DNA of 64,000 nt, taken from Marsupella aquatica (taxonomy: Eukaryota > Marchantiophyta). Positions 31,883 through 42,392 of this stretch are shown piece by piece. Each line of letters begins with the position of its first letter. Position 1 is the first letter of the stretch. A program made the position numbers and the translations under genes. The notes below the pieces were generated by a model. The model searched no databases. It was not told where the DNA came from and was given only the letters and a program-made list of their open reading frames with translations. Location of the stretch: assembly GCA_973895155.1 (NCBI GenBank), contig OZ316891.1, positions 21,948,001 to 22,012,000 on the forward strand. The letters are read 5' to 3'.

Positions 31883-32818
31883 AACTCATGTTTTTCCCAA
31901 AGAAAATGTGAGTTAAGTACAGTACTCATATTTTCACTGGGGGTTTCACCAGAGGAAACGGGAGGGAGTTGATAGTGACAGCACGCAGACCTTCCATGTT
32001 TTGTTTGATGTATCTTTGTATAGGGCAGATGAAAACAAACATGGAGTATTCTTTGGTTTTCTCGAGGCAAAAAAAAACAAACAAACATGGAGTAGCTTGT
32101 TAGAACCGCATCGATCTTCCTTCTCCATAGTCAGAGTTTTCTGGAACGTGGTCAATCACGGGTGAGTCAACCATTATTTTTCAACTGAATTCAGGTGAGC
32201 TAACATTTGACCTTGGCTTCAACTAATACATGTTTGGAAGAGGCTCAAACTGTCGGTTCAATCACCTTAAGTCACAAGAGTTAGGACCAAGCTAGACAAC
32301 TTCTCCAGGCTAAGCACTTTAATTGGGCAAAATGGGGTGGGGGAGACTTTTCAATGAATTTTTTGATAATTACAATTCACGGTGTGCACTGGGGTATGAA
32401 CTCTAACCTGATGGTACATCTATAAATTATGTAAATACTTATCCTCTTTGGGTCTTCATGATGTTGTTTTTGTGCTATTGGAGTACATTAGTATCCTTGA
32501 TGTACCAAATGAGTTTCTTAGTCATAATGTTTGGGCCATGCCAACAGTTGCGATTTTCTTAGGTTTTAGGATGTCCAACACTTCAGGCCTTGCCTGCTAT
32601 GGAGGGCTTCATATAGTGAGACCCATGAGAGGTCAAATGCACATAAACTTGCAACCTCAACTTTATTCTCCCTCCTTGCCCACCCAATCTCCCACCCATT
32701 TCCTTTCTCTTTCATCCCTGGCCAGATCTGAGCCCAGATTTAAACTTATTGTCTTTTATCTTTTTCTTCAATTTGATTCAAAAGACCCTAATTTTCTATT
32801 TTCAGCTTTTAATTACAT
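31883..32818. other. Intergenic, no gene; scattered MITE-end-like sequence
   Basis: I see no coding region with support. The sequence ATATAGTGAGACCC at about 32612 resembles an inverted end of the MITE 1/2 family, but I could not pair it with a partner or a target duplication. Confidence 0.35.
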
Positions 32819-33011
32819 TGTCACTAAAGATGTTTAAATTTATAATACTGCCACGGAGCTTTCTGTATTTACAAAACTGCCGCGGTTTTGTATATAGCTC
32901 CCCTGGATACTGGTGAACTTGTCATTCATATAAAAAATCTTGGCATTTTTATAAATACAAAAAAGACAGTGGCAGTAGTATTGTCAATTAATTAGAACAT
33001 CTTTAGTGGCA
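32819..33011. mobile_element. 193-bp element with inverted ends TGYCACTAAAGATGTT
   Basis: The left end TGTCACTAAAGATGTT and the right end, inverted, TGCCACTAAAGATGTT match at 15 of 16 positions. Similarity continues inward (AATACTGCCAC against AATACTACTGCCAC). It could fold into a long hairpin. The embedded CACTA suggests a CACTA-type MITE, but the 3-bp flanks do not match, so its class is uncertain. Confidence 0.65.
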
Positions 33012-33069
33012 AAGTATTTAGAAGTTGTTTCTATTTTTACAGTTAGTATTCTTTTCAAACCAATAAATT

Positions 33070-33155
33070 GATCTTATACTTCATCACACGTGATGTACAG
33101 GGTGTGTGAACTATGATTTTTTTGTGGAAGTCAAGCGGAAGTGAGACTCTTAAGA
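33070..33155. mobile_element. Relic of a MITE 1/2-family right end
   Basis: The sequence ATACTTCATCACACGTGATG followed within 60 bp by GGAAGTGAGACTC closely resembles the right 60 bp of MITE 1 (ATACTTCGTCGCACGTGATG, then GGAAGTGACCCCCCC). No left end or target duplication was found. Confidence 0.45.
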
Positions 33156-33655
33156 TAGAGTTATGGGTGGGAAGCAATGGAAGCCGTTCAATGGAAACTT
33201 AAGCTGCCTCTTTGCACCAGAGCATTGAATTTGCTAATCGGTTCCAATCCTATCACCCTCTTAATTACCAAGCTGCATCCTTGTGCCCTCCAGACAAGCC
33301 TCCAGATCTTTGGGAGTTTCACTTCCATAGAATCGACACATCACGGGCAACAAAGAATACAATAATTTTACTGGTTTTAAGGGAAGATTTAGAAATTCTT
33401 GTAGAAGAACTGTATGGTCTTTACGTTAGTTAGTTTTACTCAGTAGTTTTAAGAAAAGAGTTAAAAATTCTTGTGGAAGAACTAAGTTATGGTCTTTTAA
33501 ATCCAGTTTGGAATCTTGTAAGAACATTAGGGTACTTTTAAATAAATCAAAAGTTTAGAATATTCCATGAATATTCTAACTTTATAGGGTTCAAAAATTA
33601 AAAACAAATCTTACATTTTAGGGGGGTGCAGGGCTTAAAAACATCATAGGTGATG

Positions 33656-33948
33656 CCCTGGGGAATCACTCGTTGGATTATTAGAACGGGTGCGAACAAA
33701 TGAAGTTTATTTTTAATTTTGTTGGGCTAATAATTATAATCAAAAACTTATACTTAAGGCATTTAAAAATCTAATTGTGGTAAAAATATTAATTTTTATA
33801 GTCAGCAAGGTATTTATGAATTTGTTAAAATCATATAATTAATAAAGGGTACAAGGGTTTTTTAATTTATTTTTTAATTTATTTTTTCAAATTTCATTGG
33901 TTTGTTCTCACGTGTTTTAGGGGTTTTACTCTAAGTGATTCAGCAGGG
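33656..33948. mobile_element. MITE 4, hAT-like, 293 bp
   Basis: The left end CCCTGGGGAATCACT and the inverted right end CCCTGCTGAATCACT match at 13 of 15 positions. The 8-bp direct repeat AGGTGATG flanks it at 33648-33655 and 33949-33956. The internal GGGTGCGAACAAA resembles GTGCGAAC words in MITEs 2 and 3. It is AT-rich and gene-less. Just to its right, CTCGGGGC...GACCCCCGAG at 33971-34000 looks like the end of an older related element that MITE 4 may have entered. Confidence 0.85.
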
Positions 33949-34000
33949 AGGTGATGGGGGGGGGGGGGCTCGGGGCGGCCTCTATGTAGTGAGACCCCCG

Positions 34001-34915
34001 AGTTTGGATGGATAGAAACTCATCACGGTTTTAGGCATTTACTCTTCAAGGTATAGGGTTACTATGTAACTATAATTGAGCAAAGACAACATTCAAAATA
34101 ACATGTCCATGAACATCTAACAAACAAGTATTCATTGATACAGAGAGATACATGGTTCACCTTAGCTGAGGCTCTGTCCATGGGAACACACAAGAGTTTA
34201 TTGCACTCTTGAATGATCCGTCGTTCATAACAAGTCTTTGCAACACAATCTTGAGTCCTTATCTCTCAATTGACTCCTTAACAATGAAAGCCTAAGTTCT
34301 TCTTATCCAAGCAAACTAACCTATCCAAGTTTGAGAAATACTTAGCCCTAGTCATGGCTGGAGTCATAAGGTCCGAGGTTGTATCTCTAGACCTAAGACT
34401 GAGCAAATGCCTAACAGTGACCACAATTAGTCCAACCATAGTCAGATGCTTGCTTAATAAGGTTAGATGTGCTACTACTATCTTCACAAGCAGGATTATC
34501 TTAATTAGTTTAATTACAATACTTAGTGAATGGAACTTAGTTAGATTTATTCTTATAGAGCCCTGGGGGGTGAAAACAGATGTAGATGAGAGAAAAATAT
34601 GTTGAGGTGAGGAAACCAATTAGTCTAGAGAAAGATGTTGAGGTCAGTGTCCACTGCTGTAACATGTGGTAAGATGTGTGTATAATGTGATAAATGTGGA
34701 GACAAGCCTGCAAGGAGAATAATTTCTTGATTGAACCAGAAGAAAATCTTTTTTATTAACCTACAGTCAGATCTTGCTCGGACCCCGTTTTTCCCATTTT
34801 TGAACTGACAAAGATGAGAAAGGGCCGGTCAACTGAGTATCATAATAGTAGTTAGATGTGCAAAGCACAACATATATGGGGCCTGTTAGTGTAAGTTAGT
34901 AACCATGGTGACGAG
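34001..34915. other. Intergenic, no gene seen
   Basis: The sequence is AT-rich, with open frames that lack any recognisable protein character. No repeat or RNA gene was recognised. Confidence 0.35.
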
Positions 34916-34918
34916 GGT

Positions 34919-35163
34919 GCTTCTTATCCTCCATCTTGGTGGGTGTACACTACTCTCCCAAACCACAGAGATAAGGTGGTATGCCATAGAGTAAGTGTAG
35001 TAGGACATTTGCTCAGAGAATGATTAATATGTAATTAAAAAGCTTCTTAGATCCTCCATCTTGGTGGGTGTACACTACTCTCCCAAACCACAGAGGTAAG
35101 GTGGTATGCCATAGAGTAAGTGTAGTAGGACATTTGCTCAGAGAATAATTATGTAATTAAAAA
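34919..35163. repeat. 123-bp tandem duplication, two copies
   Basis: The block beginning GCTTCTTA at 34919 recurs at 35042, with the shared ATCCTCCATCTTGGTGGGTG and the rest nearly identical up to TAATTAAAAAAG. Differences are few, so the duplication is recent. No gene is involved. Confidence 0.9.
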
Positions 35164-36384
35164 AGTTAGCACGTACCACCCGCACTATTGCAAGCACATT
35201 GATTCCAAAACATAGGGCTTGAAAAATACACTGGCCTGTTACTTAGTGAAGAGAGTAAATTCTGCACTTGACAACCTGAAAGTGTATATAGGAGGTCCTC
35301 ATCTAATTTGGAGGTATTCTCATTAATTATTGCGGGTGGAATCAGCCACGCCAGACTAGTCTTTCACGCGATCGGGCACTTCACGTAAACTAACTCAATT
35401 CGCAGAACTGAGCAGCACTCGAGCCCTTCCAGCGATTCTTGTGGGATGGGTTGCTGTATCATTCTGTGAGAACGTTGCTGGTACGATCTATCGACCATGT
35501 CTGCATTGCATTTGGAGATGTCCCAATCCGGAGTGATGCTCGCTCAGTCGGGGTCTTAATTCCGGCCATTAACCTGAATCAATGGCTGTTTTGCTGGATG
35601 AACACGTCCTCGATCTCGAATTCTCACTTCAGCGAAGACGCCACATTCTGAAGTCTGATCGAACATGCAGCACGTCATTAACGTCAGGAACTGATTTAGT
35701 TAAATCGAAATTCGGGGTCGAGTGGTGAAGGCGCTCGATCTAGATAAATGGAAGCCGATGAGCAAATCGTGAGATTGGATCGAGCTCGACTGAGGCGGTG
35801 GTTCGATCACAGTATATATTCAGGGAAGCCACGTACTCAGTAGTTCGAGGTAGGATTTTCACCTAGTAGCTGTACGTGTACAAACACATTACAGGGTTCT
35901 TAGTTTAGTTATCGATCTCCATCCATTGTTGTGATCGAATAAAGTCTGACTTGGCCTGAGGAAATGAATGAATGATCGAGTCATTGACCTCTGAATATCG
36001 AATATATGCTGCATTCAATTCATTTAGTGTGATCGAGTTAAGTGTGAACGTGGCCCGACGGAGCAAATGTGAGTTGATGAGTGACCTATGAGTTTCGTAT
36101 CATTATGCTGCATAGATATAGATATAGCTTCAATGAATGGTAAAGAAGTTCTGTCCTAAAGAAAGGGTTTAGATCATCTGGACTACTATAGCTTCGTCCC
36201 AATTGATAGTCTCCAACTGGTTTCCCTTCCTCCAATGTTTGCCCCAGAGTCACGGTCTAGCTCGGTTGACCTGAACTCTATAAACCTTCATTTCGCTACG
36301 TAGATTACACAGAGCGCTCCTCGTTCTTGGCCAGCCACCATAACATTTCTGATGCAGTAGCGGTCCTATGAATTTTGTTGAATT
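35164..36384. other. Intergenic, no gene seen
   Basis: GATCGA words are frequent between 35640 and 36050. I found no supported coding region, and the short open frames look random. Confidence 0.35.
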
Positions 36385-36545
36385 TATTGCTGTAGTATTG
36401 CTGATACTAGAGTTGTCCTTCCTCTCCCACTTTAGATGCACAATAGTTTTGCTGATATGAGAGTTGTCCTTCCTATCCCGCTGTCGATGCAAAATATTAT
36501 TGCTGGCATAAGAGTTGTCCTTCCCACTGTAGATGCAAAGCGATG
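36385..36545. repeat. Imperfect tandem repeat, about 52-62 bp, three copies
   Basis: The words GAGTTGTCCTTCC followed by GATGCA(C/A)AA and TTGCTG recur at about 36410, 36462 and 36511. The spacing is irregular and copies differ at several positions. Confidence 0.65.
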
Positions 36546-37793
36546 CTCAAAAACAAGCTTACGAGATAGAATTATATTAAATACAAACTCACAGAAGCTA
36601 ATAAGAGTTCAGGTGGGTAAAGAAATCTAGATTACATTATTAGAAATATGTGTTTTTCATTACTTATCACAACTGTGGCCATCATTTGTACAAACAGATC
36701 ACAAGAGTCCTCTACCGTAATCTTAGTCTTTCCGTCAGCTGATATAGACGTGTTGTTGTGAAATCCTTAAAAAGCCATATTATACTGCTGCATATAATTA
36801 TGCCCTGTTGGGATTTTGTGTCGATATCATTTCTTTGAAGTCCCCATGTGCGCCTGTCTAGTGTAACTCAAGTGAGGCGGCTGGACAGGTTTCTAACAGT
36901 CGCGTACGTTCACAACTTACGAAACCCATAAATTGATCGAAGTCACCGCTGTACAGAGGCACAGAGTCCCTGCCCCCATAAGTTCGTCCACGAGCTTGTC
37001 GTCGAATGATCGATGCACATTGTAGATGTGATGAACGCCATCTGCTTAATCTTCTGTTATTAGTCGTCTACATCTACTAAAGTTGTGTCAATCGGTGAAC
37101 AGATGCTTATTCCATCGTAATGCCATTTCGTGAACAGTGGAATGGTTTAAGGGCCTGTGTCAAATTTTCCTCTGACAAGATCTAGTCCTTGATCGATCAC
37201 CTGCAGTTCATTCGTATATAGTGAACTTGGTAAATTTGGTAGCTTGTCTGATACTACGAGTCTAAACTAGCATGAACAGTTGTTCCTAGTCGATGAACCC
37301 CGGGCTGCTTGTATGGATCACGATGAACCAGCACGAACAGTTTGTTACTAGTCGATGAACCCGAGGATGAACCCCGGGCTGCTCGTTTGGATCACGATAG
37401 CTTGGTTGCATGGATCAAAGAAGCCTGTGTGCTTTCTCTTCCATTTGAGGACCTACAAGTGCCATTAGATTCTTGATGTATTCAACCCACGAATGACATT
37501 CCTGAGAGAGAGAGGGGGCGCTCACGTTGAGGGCCACTGCTATGTGGCTGTCTCTTTGCATGCTGAGTAGAATTTGCTACAATTTTACAGGTAGAGCAGG
37601 CTACGTTAGGGGCATGATCAAAGTCATCCCATTCAAACAGCTACTTATGGTTCAGAAGACAATGGAGCATTTCACATCATGAAGGCAATGTAGTTCAACG
37701 TGGAGACGCCCCTGGCCTGGATGAGGTTCTAGGCGCGCGCAGAACGCTCGACTTTGGACGAGCTAGAGCGAGCTACGCGGTGAGCTATTGACA
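36546..37793. other. Upstream region of the carboxylesterase gene
   Basis: No gene is visible. Between 37265 and 37392 a ~45-bp block (CGATGAACCCCGGGCTGCT then TGGATCACGATG) is present twice. A GA tract (GAGAGAGAGGGGG) lies near 37504. The region should include the promoter of the gene starting at 37794, but I can assign no element with confidence. Confidence 0.35.
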
Positions 37794-39184
37794 ATGTCAC
37801 TCAATAGTACTAGCGCCTCGAAAACTATGGCCGAGTTCGCGAAGCAAATTGGAGAGACCGCTGGACTGGAAAGAATCATACGGTGGATCTTCAGGTTGAT
37901 CTATTCTCTCGTTAGACTGGAAAGCCTCGGAATATCCAGGACCGCTTCGTTTCAGGAATATCGATCTCAGCTCTTTTCGTTCCTCTTCGGTGAGTTTAAC
38001 ATAATCTTCAATCACCGCTCAATTATCTGCGTGTCTATAGAAGTTGAGTTTGCGGATTGATTTCTTCGACGCTCAATGAATAGCGCCTTAATTACTAATT
38101 CTCTGCTTGTACAACAAACGAGTTGATCTGCAGGTTCGCAAATTGTTTGGTTCTGATTCGTTTCTTGTTGTTGTTCTCAGAGGTGAATTCGAATGATACA
38201 GTTCCATGGGGAGTGTACGTGCTCGGCGAGCTTGTGAAAACACTAAACACCTTGACGCGACGGAGCGATGGCACGATCAACAGAAAGCTTGCCGACCTCA
38301 TTGAGTTCAAGGTCCCCGCTTCGGAGAAGCCAAAAAACGGCGTCTCAAGTAAAGACGTCGTCATCGACGACGTGACAAACGTGTGGGTGCGAATCTACTT
38401 GCCCAGCGAGGAGTCGAATAAGAGGCGTCTACCAGTGCTTGTCTACTATCATGGAGGTGGCTTCGGAGTCCTTTGCGCCAACGAGGCAAACATCGACAAC
38501 CTGTGCAGGACGATGGCAAAAACCTTCAACATGGTCGTCGTTTCTGTCAATTATCGGAGAGCACCGGAGCATCGATTTCCCACAGCGTACCACGATTCGT
38601 TCCAGGCGCTGGAGTGGCTCCAGTCCACTGCATCTCGTGCACACCTCCCTCCTACAGCAGACATTGCGCAGTGCTTCTTGGCTGGAGAGAGCGCGGGCGC
38701 CAACATTGCGCATTTCACGGCTTGCCGCGCTGCAGAAAACGAGAGGGAATTGATCCCACTGCGAATCCGTGGCGTGGTTATGCTGCAGCCCTTCTTTGGA
38801 TCCGAGCGGCGCACGGCGGCTGAAAACGCTCTCGCCAATGTGCCTCTGATTTCCACTGATGCCACGGACTGGCACTGGAAAGCTTTTCTGCCCGAAGGAG
38901 CGGACAGAGATCATCCAGCTTGCAACGTCTTCGGCCCTAATGCTCGTGACATAGCAGAGCTCCCCCTTCCACCTATTTTCCTGGTGACGGGCACTCTGGA
39001 CCTGCTGATCGACCATCATCTCAATTACGCGTCTCGCATGCTGGAGATGGGCAAGTCCATCAAAGTGGAAAACTACGTTGGTGGTGTTCATGGGTTTTAT
39101 TTCTTTGCGCCTGTTGGCACGAAGATATCTTTGGCGTGCCTCGCCGATGTCAAGAATTTCATCCAATTGAATTCAAGATCATGA
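37794..39184 (+). CDS. GID1-like carboxylesterase (alpha/beta hydrolase)
   Basis: Two exons, 37794-37989 and 38181-39184, join in frame across a GT-AG intron to give 399 aa, ending TGA. The start is the first ATG of the frame. The protein is a plant class I carboxylesterase close to the gibberellin receptor GID1. It has the GID1-type segment LTRRSDGTINRKLADL, the oxyanion motif HGGG (residues 156-159), the nucleophile elbow GESAG (Ser 236), and the long GID1-like stretch DWHWKAFLPEGADRDHPACN. It also has LDLLID (Asp 339 or 343) and VHGFYFF (His 369). True GID1 receptors have GDSSG and replace the His by Val. Here the catalytic triad is complete, so an esterase or a bryophyte GID1-like protein is likelier than a receptor. 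The first 65 residues form an unusual extension. AATAAA at 39204 may serve polyadenylation. Confidence 0.9.
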
Positions 39185-39690
39185 GAATGTACATCATTCC
39201 AGAAATAAATTAGACTTGTAAGGAGAAACATTCGGGATTCGCTGACTGAGTTTGTTGAATCAATTTAATCCGAGACTTGTCATCTGAAACAAAACTAAGG
39301 AGCCTGCAACCAAGGCGGAAATAGGCAGTTCACTGACCGAGTTTGTTGAATGAATTTAATCAGAGACTAAGGCTGAAAGTTCGAAGGTCTCCTCTGGTTC
39401 TATACAATTTGCCATTCACTCGCTTTCGAATCGATAGGATATTAAATCTACAAACAAAACGGATGAGAATGTAGAACGATAAAGAAATTAGACGTCCAAA
39501 TGAGATTCATTGAGTTTCGTGAACGAAAGCAGTCTAAATTTGGGATCTGAACAACTGTCAGGCTTTTTGTCCGGGGATTAATTTGCACCTGTCCGTCTAG
39601 ATCGAATCAATTCGTCGACTTTTCTATCGGGAGACGAATCTATTAAGATGTCAGTCGCTCCTTAGAACAAACAGTTCTAAATCGGTACCA
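39185..39690. other. 3' flank of the carboxylesterase gene
   Basis: It contains two copies of a ~40-bp block with CTGA(C/G)(T/C)GAGTTTGTTGAAT (near 39242 and 39335). No coding region was seen. Confidence 0.35.
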
Positions 39691-39694
39691 TTTG

Positions 39695-40312
39695 CCATTC
39701 ACTCCTTTTTGCCTTGAAAACCGAAAGCAGGTATATCCATTCACTCCATTCACTCCATTCACTCCTTTTTGCCTTGAAAATCGAAAGCAGCCTTTTTGCC
39801 TTGAAAACCTGAAAGCCTTGAAAACCCGAAAGCCGTCCTTGAAAACCCGAAAGTAGGTCCATCCACCCGAAAGCAGGTCCATCCGAGGATAGAGGAAACC
39901 GACAGCAGGTCCATCCCAACAAAAGATAGACGAAACGAAACCCAAAGTAGGTCCATCCAAGAGAGGATAGTTAGACGTTCCTACTTTGGAGCATACATTT
40001 CTATGTAATGTAACCACAAGAGTACAATGGCTAGCCACAAGGGGACAATAAGGGGACAATAACCAGAGATCTGACATCCAACAAAGGATAGACATTCCTG
40101 CTTTTGGAGCATACATTTCTATGTAAGATAACCACAATCTGAGTACAATGGGTAGCCACAAGGGGACAATGGGTAGTCACAAGGGGACAATACCAAGAGA
40201 TAGGACATCCAACAGAGGATAGACCTTCCATTTCTATTTCGGAGCATACATTTCTATGTAAGATAACCACAAGGGGACAATACCCAAAGATCAGACAGGA
40301 CCCAGACCAGGA
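39695..40312. repeat. Mixed minisatellites
   Basis: From 39695 to 39960 short units repeat: CCTTTTTGCCTTGAAAA, TCCATTCAC and AGCAGGTCCATCC. From 39965 to 40312 a larger unit of 118-137 bp carrying GGAGCATACATTTCTATGTA (39986, 40104, 40241) occurs three times. Minus-strand open frames here come from the repeats. Confidence 0.75.
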
Positions 40313-41744
40313 AGGAGAGAGAATTAAACCAGAACCCAAAGTGGATAACCAAGACTAAGAAGATATAATCAATACTCCCACCTCTATACCCCCCCCCCAC
40401 AACATTTGGACAGGTGAGGGCAAGTGTAAGGCAGCTCGGACAGACATTAAAAGCAGTGTTTTGGAGATCTGAAGGTACCTAAAAAACCAGGTTTTGATAA
40501 AGAGGGAGTAACTACCGCTTTCCAGCCATGGTTCCCCTTCTTGTTTTTTTTAAATGAAGGGGCAGGGCCATGGTTCCCCTTTTAGAACCAAAAAAGGGGT
40601 TCCTGACTCTTCATCAAAGGAGCACTGAAAGGCCCTTTGAGTTCTTGTAAAGCCCAAGTACAATAGTTTCAATTTACTAAATACTATCCAGATTTCAATT
40701 TAAGGCCGTGACCCTCAGGTCTCGTAATGACACCCTCCAGTACATGCCATGGCAACACTGATCATGATTGTATATGCACTTTTGATCCCATCTAAGCAAC
40801 AACTAACTTTCAAAAATCACAATTGTAGTGACACCTCAACCCAAGCACAACACAATCATTATTAGAATAGGGCTCAAAAGTTAACTTTGCCTCCACAAGA
40901 TTTCTGTTCCTCAATGACTTCCTCCGCAACTCCTTTTGCACAATGATTTGATGTACCGGCCATGCACATCTATATCTAGCTGTCCGATATATAACAGTAG
41001 CTGTGAATGGCAATGCATTCCCAATTGAAGACCTGAGTGATTGAGGCAAATCCGGCGAATGATGTACAATTATGTCGATTAGTGTACGAGAAATTGCCGA
41101 CAGATACAAAAATTCCGACGAAAACAATCGAATCTGGTACTCAGTATAATCATTCTCAGTTCAGATCGAATTGTAATCCAGTAATAAATGACTAAAAATC
41201 ACTACAATATGATTGAGTCTCAATCAAAGGGCTGCCGATTGATTTGGAGATGTCTACAGATCGAGTCTCCGATCAACCTTTGCACAAAAATCAAGCGACA
41301 ACGTAAACGCCAACAGTTTGTGCGTGTGCGTGTGGAGGTTGAAGAAAATACTTTGTTTGTAATGTCTAATTTTTATTCTTCTAGAAAGCTACTGACTACC
41401 TCATGATCACGGTCAGCAGATGGCCTTCTGCTAGCAACCTTGCTCCTTGCTCTAGAAGTCGCCAAACAGTAGAGGAGCTACAACAATATTATTATACAGA
41501 CTCCTGGAAGGGACCTTTTCAGCTACGTTACATGCACACTCCCCGTGCACACCACATACAAGACAAGAACCTGCACGAGTCAATGAACGCCTCGGCTACT
41601 ACTTGTTCAAGTATGAAGTCTCCCAAAGAGTGAGTTGTCTAAAGAAGCTCGGACCTCCTCACATCCACAGATTCTAATCTGGGGTGCATTAATTGCTCAG
41701 TGTAAGTAATTGATTTAGAGAATTCTACCGTTGCACATTGCACA
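40313..41744. other. Intergenic, no recognised gene
   Basis: Several open frames exist on both strands but none has a recognisable domain, good composition or splice support. A run of C lies near 40390. I report no gene. Confidence 0.35.
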
Positions 41745-42392
41745 TTACAGAACGTAAGTAAAGGAGTTCGACCTGAGCCAAGACCTAGCTAGGGTCAGAA
41801 TAGCACGGACCAAGGCATTTGAGACTGTGGGGGTCGACGGATGAGACCGCGGAAGAACTCTGAACCAATAATCAAGATGGCACCATGTCGTGTCTTCTTC
41901 CCAAGGACTGTCGGGCTCGTAGATATATCCAAACCGCACTGCCCATGAGTTCTTGCAGCTCTCCATATTTTGAGACATGCCGCTAGCGATTTGCTGAGAA
42001 ATGGCCTCAAGGCATTTATGGCAGCCCATTCCTGAAACTTCGTTGTCTTCCTGTGCTAAGGGTATATCACACATGTACCTAGTCCCGACCTCCAAACCGT
42101 TCCTGGTCTCGTGCAGCAAGTGAGCAGCTCCTTGTGCTTCGTACATCTTGGGATAGGGCACGCTCTTGAGAAGCTTGAGCAGGAGACTTTGAGCTTCCGA
42201 TCTATCCCTGAAAGTGGAATCGAGGCAGCACAGATGATCCTGCAGAACCTTCATTTCACAGGAAGCGTTGAGCCTGGGCCAGAAGTTGAGGATTCCGTCT
42301 GCCGAAGTTGCAATTGGCAGCTCGAACACGCCAGCACTTGCCCTCAACGCCAAGCACAATAACAATGCGGCTGTCATGGCAATTCTCTCCAT
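41745..42392 (-). CDS. Small secreted protein, possibly DUF26 (Gnk2-like)
   Basis: A single uninterrupted frame encodes 215 aa from the ATG at 42392. The first ~20 residues (MERIAMTAALLLCLALRASA) form a clear signal peptide, so the product should enter the secretory pathway. The mature part has paired cysteines (HLCCLD, RYMCDIP) and the segment GCHKCLEAISQQIASGM followed by ESCKNSWAVRFGY. The pattern C-x2-C-L-x-A-I with a later C and an aromatic R-F-G-Y-x-Y-E end recalls DUF26 (ginkbilobin-2 type) domains of plant apoplastic proteins, some of which are antifungal or bind mannose. The canonical C-x8-C-x2-C spacing is not met, so the assignment is tentative. The C-terminal ~35 residues are not conserved-looking. 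Confidence 0.6.
   Translation of the reverse strand: MERIAMTAALLLCLALRASAGVFELPIATSADGILNFWPRLNASCEMKVLQDHLCCLDSTFRDRSEAQSLLLKLLKSVPYPKMYEAQGAAHLLHETRNGLEVGTRYMCDIPLAQEDNEVSGMGCHKCLEAISQQIASGMSQNMESCKNSWAVRFGYIYEPDSPWEEDTTWCHLDYWFRVLPRSHPSTPTVSNALVRAILTLARSWLRSNSFTYVL

Noticed and set aside
38905-38925. GGACAGAGATCATCC in the carboxylesterase gene as a palindrome unit
   Set aside because: Only one half-site and the core match, and the codons are conserved GID1-type residues (DRDHPA). It is a chance resemblance.
38429-39166. 245-codon minus-strand frame opposite the carboxylesterase
   Set aside because: It is antisense to a well-supported gene and has no recognisable domain.
40810-41127. 105-codon minus-strand frame with a protein-like look
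   Set aside because: There is no recognisable domain, signal peptide or splice partner. I could not separate it from chance.
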